Of a DNA stretch of 64,000 nt, positions 1-8,903 are shown piece by piece. The stretch lies in the NCBI GenBank assembly GCA_965279005.1, contig CBDIHK010000030.1:372001-436000 (forward strand), given 5' to 3'. The notes below the pieces were generated by a model. That model was not told the origin of the DNA. It saw only the letters and a list, made by a program, of their open reading frames with translations, and searched no databases. The DNA comes from Planctobacterium sp965279005. GTDB lineage: Bacteria; Pseudomonadota; Gammaproteobacteria; Enterobacterales; Alteromonadaceae. Position 1 is the stretch's first letter. Every line of letters begins with the position of its first letter. The translations under genes and the position numbers were made by a program.

Positions 1-1567
1 TGGACTTGCCGCCAGGTACACATTTGGCTGCGCTTTCCTGAGGGAAGTATTCTTCAAAAAGTGTCCGGTACAAATAGCCTTCTTTGGTATCCGGCGTATT
101 AATTGGGAAGCGGAATTCCGCGGTCTTCATTTGTTGGTCAGTGACCTGGGCATCGGCATAGTCCTTGATAGAGTCAATCCAAGAGTAGCCCACACCATCG
201 CCAAACTGTTCTTTTTGGCGCCACAAAATTTCAGAAGGTAGGTATTCGCCATTGTCAAAAGCTTTGCGCAATACCCATTTTTCCATGCGCTCAGCAGAAC
301 ACATTTTATCTTTCGGGTTAAGGCGCATTGCTACATCCATAAATTCCTTGTCCAAGAATGGCACCCTGGCTTCCACACCCCAAGCTGAAGTCGCTTTGTT
401 GGCTCGGGCACAATCAAACATGTGCAGCCTGTCTAGCTTGCGCACGGTTTCTTCGTGGAACTCTTTGGCATTTGGCGCTTTGTGGAAATATAAATAACCG
501 CCAAAAATTTCGTCAGAACCTTCGCCTGACAATACCATTTTAATACCCATGGCTTTGATTTTACGGCTCATCAAATACATGGGCGTAGAGGCGCGAATGG
601 TAGTGGTATCGTAGGTCTCCAGGAAGTAGATAACGTCGCGGATTGCGTCTAGGCCTTCTTGCACCGTGAAGTGGATTTCGTGGTGTACCGTACCAATCAT
701 GTCAGCGACTTTCTGTGCTGCTTGTAGATCTGGTGCGCCTTTTAAGCCAACGGCAAATGAGTGTAAGCGTGGCCACCAGGCATCTGATTTGTCTTCGTCT
801 TCGACCCGTTTTGCCACATATTGGGCAGCTACGGCAGAAACCAATGAGGAGTCCAAACCGCCAGACAACAATACCGCATAGGGCACGTCAGACATCATGT
901 GGCTTTTTACCGCTTTTTCAAACGCTGATTTTAGGTCATCAAGATCGGTGGCGTTATTTTCTACAGCGTCAAAGTCCATCCAATCGCGCTGGTAGTATTC
1001 CACCAGTTCGCCAGTGCGGCTATCAAAGTAATGGCCTTTAGGGAACTCATTTACAGTTTTGCATACTGGCACCAAAGCTTTCATTTCCGAGGCGACATAA
1101 AAGTTACCGTGTTCGTCGTGGCCAGTGTATAGGGGAATAATACCAATATGGTCACGGGCGATAAGGTAAGAGTCATGTTTTTCATCGTACAAGATAAAGG
1201 CGAACATGCCTTTTAGTTCGTCGATGAACTTAACGCCTTTTTGCTCATACAAGGGCAATATAACTTCGCAGTCAGACTTGGTCCGAAAATCGTAAGTTTC
1301 CGGAAGCGCCTCAGCCAATTCTTTGTGGTTGTAGATTTCACCGTTGACTGCCAGGATTTTGTTTTCATCACGGCTTATTAGCGGCTGTGCGCCAGTATCA
1401 ACATCAACAATGGCTAAACGCTCGTGGCAAAGGATTGCATTATTATTATTCCAAATCCCTGACCAGTCTGGGCCGCGGTGGCGCAGCAATTTTGCCAACT
1501 CTAATGCTTTTGTCCGCAATTCGGACACATCAGTTTTGATGTCAAGGATCCCGAAAATACCACACAT
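1..1567 (-). CDS. asnB: asparagine synthase B, glutamine-hydrolysing (3' end outside window)
   Basis: Makes asparagine from aspartate, ATP and glutamine in the cytoplasm. The start is fixed by the N-terminal MCGIFGILD: after Met removal Cys2 is the nucleophile of the class II glutaminase domain (about residues 1-200). RHRGPDWSG and the glutaminase motif VNGEIYNH follow, then the synthetase domain with the PP-loop SGGLDSS near residue 234 and later LSGEGSDEIFGGY. About 522 codons are present against roughly 555 in the family, so only about 30 residues lie beyond base 1. The gene is intact as far as visible and stands alone upstream of the M28 peptidase gene on the same strand. Confidence 0.97.
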   Translation of the reverse strand, partial: MCGIFGILDIKTDVSELRTKALELAKLLRHRGPDWSGIWNNNNAILCHERLAIVDVDTGAQPLISRDENKILAVNGEIYNHKELAEALPETYDFRTKSDCEVILPLYEQKGVKFIDELKGMFAFILYDEKHDSYLIARDHIGIIPLYTGHDEHGNFYVASEMKALVPVCKTVNEFPKGHYFDSRTGELVEYYQRDWMDFDAVENNATDLDDLKSAFEKAVKSHMMSDVPYAVLLSGGLDSSLVSAVAAQYVAKRVEDEDKSDAWWPRLHSFAVGLKGAPDLQAAQKVADMIGTVHHEIHFTVQEGLDAIRDVIYFLETYDTTTIRASTPMYLMSRKIKAMGIKMVLSGEGSDEIFGGYLYFHKAPNAKEFHEETVRKLDRLHMFDCARANKATSAWGVEARVPFLDKEFMDVAMRLNPKDKMCSAERMEKWVLRKAFDNGEYLPSEILWRQKEQFGDGVGYSWIDSIKDYADAQVTDQQMKTAEFRFPINTPDTKEGYLYRTLFEEYFPQESAAKCVPGGKS

Positions 1568-1793
1568 AAATAACTTTCTCTCTTGGTTTAGTGGGTTGTT
1601 GATGGTCTACGCGGGTGGGAAGGTCAAAAAACAGGAATAACAAATAGATTCTGTAGCTTCGTTGTTCGGCTTCACACCTCATGTTTATGTGAGCCTTGAA
1701 TTTGCCAGCCTGGGCAAAAATTGCAAGGGAAAACTGTAATTTTTTTACAAAAGCGAGTTGCAGGCCTTGATTTTGCGGGGCGGGGGCATGGCA

Positions 1794-1811
1794 GCCGCTC
1801 AAAAAAGCGGC
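1794..1811 (-). terminator. hairpin downstream of the M28 peptidase gene
   Basis: GCCGCT and AGCGGC form a perfect 6-bp stem around a 6-nt loop, 22 bases past the peptidase stop codon. No clean T tract follows on either strand, so termination is only inferred. The rest of 1568-1832 holds no gene and presumably carries the asnB promoter. Confidence 0.4.
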
Positions 1812-1832
1812 GACTGCCTCGAGGTTTATAGA

Positions 1833-3449
1833 CTATTTGCGCTGGAATTCGCTAGTTTTGTTCCATTTTGGCCAATCATCGGTATTGGCGAGCTGGTAAC
1901 CCACATCAAAGAACAATTGGGCGTCTTCAACAATGCCGCCAAAGTTCCAAGATTCGCGATACTGGTCACATACCTGGTGGTAACAACCAGTTTGGATCAC
2001 GCCCATGCGCTTGCGATATTTTGCAGTTTCTTCATCAATTGGGGTAGAGCCGCCTTTGGCATACAGGGCTGGAACCCCTTTTTTGGCGAAGCTAAAGTGA
2101 TCAGAGCGGTAGTAATAACCAGCTTCAGGGCGATGCTCTTGCACTATGCTGCGGTTTTGTTCTTTAGCAGCCCGCTCCAGGTAAATTTCTAGTTCTGACT
2201 TGCCATAACCAACTACTTCCACATCTTTGGTGCGTCCCATAATATTCATGGCATCAACATTGAGGTTGGCAACCGTTTTATCCAGCGGGAATACCGGGTT
2301 TTCCGCGTAGTATTTAGAACCTAGAAGGCCTTGCTCTTCGGCGGTAACAAACAAGAAGCTAACAGAACGTTCAGGGCGCTGTTCTAGGCTGGCAAAGGCT
2401 TTTGCAATGGCAACTAGGCCGGCGGTACCAGTGGCATTGTCATGGGCACCGTTGTAGATACCATCATCGGGTTTAGCCTTGTCATTGCCCAGGTGATCCC
2501 AGTGGGCGGTGTAGATAATGTGCTCATCCGGGCGTTTGCTGCCAGGCAAGGTCGCCATAAAGTTAGGGCTTTGCGAGGTTTCAAAGGTGCTGCGCACGGT
2601 AATATTGGCTTTGGAACCCATCGCTTTGGCATAGGGTCCCTGCATGGCCTTTTTCTTTTCTTCAAAATAATCCATGCCTGCTTTGGCAAAGACCGTTTGG
2701 GCTGCTTCTACAGACAACCAGCCTTCGACAGCGACACGGCTCTTGTTGCCATCGGGGGTAACCAGGCCATATTGCGGACCGCTCCAGCTGTTTGCAACTA
2801 CCGACCAACCATAGGATGCAGGTGCGGTTTCATGCACAATTAGCGCGCCCGCTGCACCTTGGCGGCTGGCTTCTTCATACTTGTAGGTCCAGCGGCCGTA
2901 GTAGGTCATGGTTTTGCCTTGGAACTTGCCGCTGTCTGGGTTTTCGAATCCTGGGTCATTGACCAGGATGACGACAGTTTTGCCTTTGACGTCAACATCG
3001 GCATAGTCATTCCAATCGTATTCGGGGGCATTGACACCATAACCAACAAAGACCAGTTCTGAATCGTCAAGGGATACTTCCGCCGCCTCACGGGCGGTAC
3101 CTGCCACCATGTTGACCTTGTATTCAAATTTATCACCGGCAATATCCAGCACCATATCGGGATCAGCTTCAATCTTTACCAGATCCACCCGCTGCATAAA
3201 GCTGCCATCCACTGAGGGCTCATAACCTAATTTGGTAAATTCGCGGGTGAGGTATTCTAGGGTGTAAGTTTCGCCAATGGTGGTGGGTTGGCGGCCTTCA
3301 AACTTGTCGGATGCAAGCAACTTAATATCTGCACGTAGTTCCTGTTCGTCAATGCCTTGCATGGCCTGTTCTTTGGTCGCTGCCTGGGCAATCGCCATGC
3401 TAGCAATACCGGCGCCCACTATTGCGGACTTGAGTAAGGTGTTTCGCAT
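1833..3449 (-). CDS. secreted M28 family zinc metallopeptidase
   Basis: Exported aminopeptidase-like enzyme of family M28. I start it at the Met of MRNTLLKSAIVGAG, which gives a clean Sec signal peptide ending in AQAA and has a purine-rich GAGAG ribosome site; the open frame extends 14 codons further upstream without obvious merit. A PA-type inserted domain (about residues 130-270) precedes the catalytic domain. Zinc ligands typical of the family are visible: His in AHWDHLG, Asp in GAHDNATG, Glu pair in TAEEQG, Asp in NLNVDAMN and His in YRSDHFSF. About 538 residues, normal for secreted M28 peptidases with a PA insert. It is divergent from the DUF3025 gene. Confidence 0.9.
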   Translation of the reverse strand: MRNTLLKSAIVGAGIASMAIAQAATKEQAMQGIDEQELRADIKLLASDKFEGRQPTTIGETYTLEYLTREFTKLGYEPSVDGSFMQRVDLVKIEADPDMVLDIAGDKFEYKVNMVAGTAREAAEVSLDDSELVFVGYGVNAPEYDWNDYADVDVKGKTVVILVNDPGFENPDSGKFQGKTMTYYGRWTYKYEEASRQGAAGALIVHETAPASYGWSVVANSWSGPQYGLVTPDGNKSRVAVEGWLSVEAAQTVFAKAGMDYFEEKKKAMQGPYAKAMGSKANITVRSTFETSQSPNFMATLPGSKRPDEHIIYTAHWDHLGNDKAKPDDGIYNGAHDNATGTAGLVAIAKAFASLEQRPERSVSFLFVTAEEQGLLGSKYYAENPVFPLDKTVANLNVDAMNIMGRTKDVEVVGYGKSELEIYLERAAKEQNRSIVQEHRPEAGYYYRSDHFSFAKKGVPALYAKGGSTPIDEETAKYRKRMGVIQTGCYHQVCDQYRESWNFGGIVEDAQLFFDVGYQLANTDDWPKWNKTSEFQRK

Positions 3450-3553
3450 TTTTTGCTCTCTTTTTATTGTCCAGGCAAGGTTTGCTTGCAAGCTAGGTTT
3501 GCCTGGGTAGACTTATCGCGCACTAAGGGTAGCAATAAACAAACAGGAAGGAT

Positions 3554-4339
3554 ATGTCGCAAAACATTAATTGGCATACGGGGTGGTTAGCTGCCCCAGC
3601 GTTTAACGCTGTGGCTAGTTTGATTGAGGTTGGTAGGTTCCAGGATTTTCCAAGCGCAATGGCACTTACCCAAATGGCCAGACAAATGCATCCTGAGTTT
3701 ACTTACCAATTTGCGACAGAGCTTGACTGGCAAGATCGCTATTACGAACAGGTTATCTATCAAGACCAAGTAATACCGACCCGCGCCAATAATTGGCATG
3801 ACTTTTTTAATGCCTGTATCTGGATGTTGTTGCCACAGACCAAGCGGTTACTAAACCAAATCCATATCCAAGAGATTGAGTTGCATGGTTTGAATCCGCG
3901 CAGCCCGGTGCGCAACCGGGTTACCCATTTTGACGAATGTGGTGGTGTGTTGCTCTATCTGGATGAATCGCATTTAGCGGCGTTGCAGCAGCACCAATGG
4001 CTAGATGGCTTCTGGCGGCAGCGCGGCAAATGGCATGCTGAAACCAGGTTTTTCAACTTTGGCCACGCCAACTATGAGATGCTGTTGCAGCCTTTTGTTG
4101 GCTTAACCGCCAAGTATATTCCAGTAAAGGTAGATAATAGTTTCTACCAAAGAACCTTGTCCCAGCAGTACCGTGAAATTGATGAAACATTGCTAGCCAG
4201 TTTGCGTGATGGGGACTGGTTTTCAACCAGGGGAAGGCTGAAACCATTGCCATTGTTGGGCATACCTGGCTGGTATGCCCAGAACCAGCAGCGTGAGTTT
4301 TATCTTAACCAGGACTATTTTCGGCCTAAATCAAAATAA
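3554..4339 (+). CDS. DUF3025 family protein
   Basis: A 261-residue soluble protein that I recognise as DUF3025, a proteobacterial family of unknown function. Conserved-looking stretches are NNWHDFFNACIWMLLP, NRVTHFDECGGVLL and the FGHANYE region. There is no signal peptide or membrane segment. A strong ribosome site (AGGAAGGA) sits just before the ATG. The gene overlaps the convergent YIP1-like gene by 14 bases at the 3' ends, so the two mRNAs are complementary there. No function is proposed. Confidence 0.8.
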   Translation: MSQNINWHTGWLAAPAFNAVASLIEVGRFQDFPSAMALTQMARQMHPEFTYQFATELDWQDRYYEQVIYQDQVIPTRANNWHDFFNACIWMLLPQTKRLLNQIHIQEIELHGLNPRSPVRNRVTHFDECGGVLLYLDESHLAALQQHQWLDGFWRQRGKWHAETRFFNFGHANYEMLLQPFVGLTAKYIPVKVDNSFYQRTLSQQYREIDETLLASLRDGDWFSTRGRLKPLPLLGIPGWYAQNQQREFYLNQDYFRPKSK

Positions 4340-5036
4340 ATGCTGCCCACACGCCCCAGACGATAACAAAGGGGGCAGCGGCAATAATATAGCACTGCTT
4401 GCCTTTTAGTTGGGTCCATTGGCTGACGCCAACCGCAACTAGGTACAAAGACCAGATACTTTCCAGGCGAACAGATTGGGCAAGGCCAAACCAAGATGAA
4501 TCCATGTTTAACCCTAATATAAACGCTAAACTCAATGGGTTGATTTGGGTCGGTAGTATTTGCTCATGACCAAATAAGAAAAGAATTATGATTGCCAGAA
4601 TGCCTGTGATAATTGCAGGCAACGATGCCCACCAGGTAAAGCCGTACCAATCGCCAAAACTGAGTACGTTTTCTTCGTCTATTTGGGTGATTTTGTGCAG
4701 GTAGACTGCATGGATTGCGTTGATGATCACCATGCCAATAATGCTGGAAATGATAGTTAAATAGAGCAAGCTCTCCAACTGCATATTATTCCTAAATGCC
4801 TGCTGTTCTGCTGGAGAAACATCGCCGTATTGGCTTTCAATAATAAGCCCGGTATACCAATCAAAATCAATGGTGGTGAAATAGAAATAGACAGGTAGCA
4901 CTGTAAAGAGGCTTACTAAAAAAAATGGGATCCAGGACCAGTTTTCAACTGATTTTAGGGTCGCAAAAACATGGTTTGGCTTAAGGATTATCTGTTTGCA
5001 TGCCTGGATCGGCGAAGAAATGCTTGCTTGGTTCAT
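4326..5036 (-). CDS. YIP1-like multi-pass inner-membrane protein
   Basis: 236 residues with an N-terminal cytoplasmic segment containing the KQIILKPNHVFATLK motif, typical of bacterial YIP1-domain proteins (PF04893), then about five hydrophobic segments (near 33-53, 90-112, 130-155, 165-180 and 205-235). The function of bacterial YIP1 proteins is unknown. It is divergent from natA with about 145 bases between the starts, and its 3' end overlaps the DUF3025 gene. The assignment rests on topology and the N-terminal motif and is moderately firm. Confidence 0.65.
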   Translation of the reverse strand: MNQASISSPIQACKQIILKPNHVFATLKSVENWSWIPFFLVSLFTVLPVYFYFTTIDFDWYTGLIIESQYGDVSPAEQQAFRNNMQLESLLYLTIISSIIGMVIINAIHAVYLHKITQIDEENVLSFGDWYGFTWWASLPAIITGILAIIILFLFGHEQILPTQINPLSLAFILGLNMDSSWFGLAQSVRLESIWSLYLVAVGVSQWTQLKGKQCYIIAAAPFVIVWGVWAAFILI

Positions 5037-5180
5037 CCGTTAGGTTCTGTGTTTACCCTGTTGCAAAGCATTCTGACATATTTTCCAGCTAAACATAAAT
5101 GCATTTATAAATTGGTTGTAATAAAACCAAAGCGATGCACACTAATGCATGGATTTCTATAAAAACGAAGGAAGTTAACC

Positions 5181-5956
5181 ATGATTTCGGTACAGGCTCT
5201 AGGAAGCGGTTCGCCGTAGAAAACCCTAAAAAACTCAGTACCCAGGAACAAAACGATCCCCGCTTGAAAGGGCGTTTTTTCCACTCGGTACAAGACGTGT
5301 CTTTCCACTGTGACAAAGGCCAGGTGCTTGGCCTTTTAGGCCCCAATGGCGCCGGTAAAACCACCACCTTACGGATCTTGTCCTCGGCGTTAAAAGCGGA
5401 TCAGGGCGAGATTTTGATCAATGGCCAGGACGTGAGTAAAAATCCGCTGCAAGCGCGTAAAACGCTGGGCTTTTTATCAGGTAGCACCGGTCTTTATGGC
5501 CGATTGAGCGGTCGTGAAAATATCGCTTATTTCGCCCGTTTGCACGGCCTGGGTGAAGCCCGCACTGCACAGCGCATTGAAGAGTTAGCTGAGTTGCTCG
5601 ATATGGATGATTTCTTAGACCGGCGCAGTGAAAATTATTCCAGCGGTATGAAGCAAAAAACCGCGATTGCCCGCGCTGTGGTGCATGAGCCGCAGGCTGT
5701 GGTTCTGGACGAACCCACCACAGGCCTGGACATCATGGCCACCCAAACCGTTTTAGGCTTTATTAAAAACCTGAAAAAACTCGGCATTCCAGTCATATTC
5801 TCAACCCATCATTTGGAAGAAGTCGCAGAACTTTGTGATCTGGTCACGGTAATCGACCAAGGGCGTACCAAGTTTATGGATACCCTGGCGGCGTTCCAAG
5901 GCAAAGGTGACAGCATGAATAGTGCATTCTTAAGTGTTTTGGGAGGGGAAGCCTAA
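5181..5956 (+). CDS. natA: NatA-type ABC exporter ATP-binding protein (apparent N-terminal frameshift)
   Basis: ATPase of an ABC-2 exporter. Walker A GPNGAGKTT, signature YSSGMKQK, Walker B VVLDEPTTGLD and the switch His in FSTHHLEE are all present. The natural start appears to be ATG 5181, which has a strong upstream GGAAG site and reads MISVQAL; that frame stops after 12 codons. Moving to the frame of the main domain after base 5200 gives MISVQAL-RKRFAVENPKKL, the usual NatA N terminus. A single base therefore seems to be missing near 5200. In the main frame an ATG at 5135 exists but lacks a ribosome site and adds an implausible leader. The stop overlaps the natB start (TAATG). Confidence 0.88.
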
Positions 5957-7146
5957 TGTGGATGGTAATGCAAAAAGAAATCAAAGAACTGTTCCGCGAC
6001 AAAAAGACGTTATTTTTTATGATAGCGCTGCCCTTGTTGCTGTTTCCGGCCATCTTCGGTGTGGTGGGGTTTATTTCAAGCAAAGCCGTTACCGAAGCGG
6101 AAAACAAAACCTTATACTTCGCTGTCCTGGGTGAGCAAAACCACCCAGCCTTGGTTGAGATGTTGGATCAAGAAGCCACCTTTGAGCGCAAAGCGCTGGA
6201 GGGCGATGATTTCCGGGCACAAATCAGGGACGAGTCGCTAGACTTTGTCATCGAGTTACAAGACAACGCCCAGGGTAACCCACTGGAAGTGGGGCAAACC
6301 ACCGTCAAGCTTTACCTTAACGACGCCGGGTTAAACCTAATTGAAAGGCGGGTTAACGAAATTGTTGACCAGATTATTGAAACCAAACGCGAGCTTGCCT
6401 TTAGCCAACTACAGATCGCAGACGCACAACAAGATGCGTTACTCGAACCAATGGTATTGGAGAAAGTCAACATTGCCGAGGAACGCGAGAACTGGGGGGA
6501 GAGAATTGGCGGCCTCATCCCCTACGTCTTGTTTTTGCTTTGTTTACAAGGCGCCATGTTCCCTGCCACAGATTTAGGAGCTGGTGAAAAGGAGCGGGGA
6601 ACCCTGGAAACCTTGCTATTGGTACCGGTTGACCGTACCCAATTAGTATTGGGCAAATTTATGACAATTGCCCTAGCCGGGGTGGTTGCAGCGCTGGTAA
6701 CGGTGCTGAGTATGGGGCTCTGGGGCATCATTATCGGGCAGGGTATGGCAATCACCTTTGTCCGCGACTTTTTAGGTCAAATTGCCTTAATAGACTACAT
6801 CTTGATGTTTTTAATGTTGGTGCCCATTGCGTCTATTTTTGCTTCTGTGCTGCTCAGCTTGTCTATTTATGCCCGCAGCTACAAGGAAGCACAAAGCTAC
6901 ATGGGATCGCTCGTGATTTTTGTGATTGTGCCTATCATGTTGGCGCTATTGCCTGGCGTTGACCTGTCTGGCGGCTGGGCTTGGGTACCGTTGACCAATG
7001 TCGCATTGGCCATGAAAGAGCTCATCAAAGGCACCATGGATTATGTTGCCCTAATCGCAATTTTCTCTTCCACTGTGGTCATTGCCGGCGGCCTGCTCGC
7101 GTTTTGTGTGTATTGGTTTAAGCAAGAAAAGGTGCTGTTTCGGTAG
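5956..7146 (+). CDS. natB: NatB-type ABC exporter permease
   Basis: 396-residue ABC-2 permease translationally coupled to natA by a one-base overlap. It has a membrane segment near 20-45 (FFMIALPLLLFPAIFGVVG), a large extracytoplasmic domain (about 50-180), then five further hydrophobic segments. The cytoplasmic GAGEKERGTLETLLLVPV motif, characteristic of NatB/YhaP-type permeases, lies near residue 215. Family members export sodium in Bacillus, but substrates in gammaproteobacteria are mostly untested, so the sodium role is not assumed. A terminator follows directly. Confidence 0.9.
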   Translation: MWMVMQKEIKELFRDKKTLFFMIALPLLLFPAIFGVVGFISSKAVTEAENKTLYFAVLGEQNHPALVEMLDQEATFERKALEGDDFRAQIRDESLDFVIELQDNAQGNPLEVGQTTVKLYLNDAGLNLIERRVNEIVDQIIETKRELAFSQLQIADAQQDALLEPMVLEKVNIAEERENWGERIGGLIPYVLFLLCLQGAMFPATDLGAGEKERGTLETLLLVPVDRTQLVLGKFMTIALAGVVAALVTVLSMGLWGIIIGQGMAITFVRDFLGQIALIDYILMFLMLVPIASIFASVLLSLSIYARSYKEAQSYMGSLVIFVIVPIMLALLPGVDLSGGWAWVPLTNVALAMKELIKGTMDYVALIAIFSSTVVIAGGLLAFCVYWFKQEKVLFR

Positions 7147-7160
7147 TCTTTAAATTAAAG

Positions 7161-7187
7161 AAGGTGTGGGTTAATCCACGCCTTTTT
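7161..7187 (+). terminator. Rho-independent terminator of natAB
   Basis: Stem GGTGTGG / CCACGCC with a short TTAAT-type loop, followed by TTTTT. It begins 15 bases after the natB stop codon. Confidence 0.8.
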
Positions 7188-7496
7188 AAATATTTCACCA
7201 CTTAATCAACCTATCTTCTACAGCCGCTATAACTTTATTTTATTTCCGGATTAAAAATATTCACAATGCTTTTGTGTAATGAATTTTAATGGTTGTTATT
7301 TTAATTCGAATAAGCGGAAAAAGTGCATAATAATCAACAGGTAATACTTTAGTCTGATCCTAATTAATACCGAAATTTAATAATAGAAAAAATGTGTAAT
7401 ATATTGGCTTATACTTTGGTCTAGAGTTGCACATTATTAATTGTTTTGTGCCGATAAGAGCGTAATCTCTCAGAAAAACAGCACAAGGCAATCAAT
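7188..7496 (+). promoter_or_regulatory. AT-rich upstream region of the beta-helix gene
   Basis: About 310 bases without a gene, visibly AT-richer than the neighbours. Related short motifs recur: GTGTAAT (about 7274), GTGCATAATAAT (about 7323), GTGTAATATAT (about 7393) and, in reverse orientation, TTGCACATTATTAA (about 7426). They could be regulator sites, but this is only a pattern seen by eye. Confidence 0.35.
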
Positions 7497-8681
7497 ATGA
7501 AAATTAATTTTAAACCTTTGGCAACAGTTATCGCTTTTTCACTTTTTAGCTGTGTAGTGAGTGCAGGCGAGCTGGTCATGCTAAAGAAAACAAAAAATCC
7601 TACGGTTGATACCGATGACTCGGTTCGGATAAACGCTGCGATTGAACAGGTGAGCAATGCTGGGGGCGGAACCGTCATGCTGTTGGGCGGTAAGTTCTAC
7701 GTTGCAAACCCAATCAATGTGCTAGACAACGTCGCCTTGCGTGGTAAAGGTCCGGGTACTCAAATTATCCTAGTTGACAACGCGCCGAGTTTTTCTGGCC
7801 GTGCTGGTATTGTGCGTTTGGTGGATGATCGCGATAATTCCCCGGTGGAAAACGTTATCATCGAAGACTTGCAGATAGACGGCAACAAAGACAACCAGAC
7901 CCAAGGCATCGGTGATGATGAGCAAAAATTCTGCTTGTATGCCGAGGGTGACAACATTTCTGTTCGTCGGGTTATAGCCGAAAACTGCATGGGTTATGGC
8001 TTTAACCCCCATGGCAAGCGCAATGCGTCTGGCGAGAGGACAGCGAGTACTAACCTGTTATTCCAGGACAACATTGCTAGGCATAACCTTAGCGACGGCT
8101 TTACCATTGACCAGACGGAATACTCAACATTTAGCAGCAATACTGCCCACAACAATGGTCGCCATGGTTTTAATGTCATTAGCGACGCAACCGAGGTTCG
8201 GGTAGACAACAATATCGCCCGTAAAAATGACGGTGCAGGTGTTACTGTGCAAAATGGTGCCAATACAATTTCAATCGCCAATAACCGGGTTAAGAACAAC
8301 GGCAGGGAAGGCATCATTCTGCGTGACAGCGACAACAATACAGTCACGAACAACCTAATCCACAACAACGGATTCGATGCCATTCGATTGCGTGGTAGCG
8401 CTAACAATTACATCTACGACAATGTAGCCTTTAACAATTCCAAAGCAGAAAAGCGTGAGTATTACGAGCTGCGTTTTGAGGACTACAACGGCAAGGCCTC
8501 TAGCTTCAACGTGATGGAGGATAATGTTGTTATCAGCCACCGTAGCGTAGGTGTGGTCTATGAAAAAGATAACTCTGATAACAATGAGTACTTCAACAAT
8601 GCTTACAAGACTAAAGTAGAAGCATTCCAGCTTAAAGGCGCCAATTCAGTTGCTTATGACAACAAGGTTGCAGTGGAATAA
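7497..8681 (+). CDS. secreted right-handed parallel beta-helix protein
   Basis: 394 residues with a Sec signal peptide (MKINFKPLATVIAFSLFSC, cleavage around residue 23). The mature part opens with a pectate-lyase-like start (DDSVRINAAIEQVSNAGGGTVMLLGG) and continues as many rungs with Asn-rich turns such as NNGRHGFNVIS, KNDGAGVTVQN, NNGREGIILRD and NNGFDAIRLRG, the PbH1 pattern. This fold occurs in polysaccharide lyases, epimerases and NosD-type proteins. I see no motif that fixes the reaction, so a polysaccharide-acting role is inference. It stands alone between two terminators. Confidence 0.85.
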   Translation: MKINFKPLATVIAFSLFSCVVSAGELVMLKKTKNPTVDTDDSVRINAAIEQVSNAGGGTVMLLGGKFYVANPINVLDNVALRGKGPGTQIILVDNAPSFSGRAGIVRLVDDRDNSPVENVIIEDLQIDGNKDNQTQGIGDDEQKFCLYAEGDNISVRRVIAENCMGYGFNPHGKRNASGERTASTNLLFQDNIARHNLSDGFTIDQTEYSTFSSNTAHNNGRHGFNVISDATEVRVDNNIARKNDGAGVTVQNGANTISIANNRVKNNGREGIILRDSDNNTVTNNLIHNNGFDAIRLRGSANNYIYDNVAFNNSKAEKREYYELRFEDYNGKASSFNVMEDNVVISHRSVGVVYEKDNSDNNEYFNNAYKTKVEAFQLKGANSVAYDNKVAVE

Positions 8682-8697
8682 GCGGCAGCCAACAACC

Positions 8698-8731
8698 AAA
8701 AGGCCAGGGCAGGCATGCACTGGCCTTTTTG
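8698..8731 (+). terminator. Rho-independent terminator of the beta-helix gene
   Basis: AAAGGCCAG and CTGGCCTTTTT form a stem around a 12-nt loop, with a T run at the 3' side, 17 bases after the stop codon. Confidence 0.85.
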
Positions 8732-8903
8732 TGTTCTAAACTTCATTTCGCCCCCTCTGCCTTGATGTGCCCGTAAGATACTTATAAAGCTTATTAAAAG
8801 CTCATATGATCTGTGTCAAGTTTACACCTATTAAGCAATGTTTGATGTACCCACAAGGATATAATCAAGACGAAAATTTGAACAAGAGAATAAGCGAGGA
8901 ATA

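Noticed and set aside
1758..2192. 144-codon plus-strand frame
   Set aside because: Antisense shadow of the M28 peptidase coding frame.
5135..5180. Upstream ATG as the natA start
   Set aside because: No ribosome site, unlikely leader sequence, and ATG 5181 gives the family N terminus once one base is added.
5190..5205. Programmed -1 frameshift in natA
   Set aside because: A -1 slip would restore the frame, but no X XXY YYZ heptamer or downstream stimulatory structure is seen.
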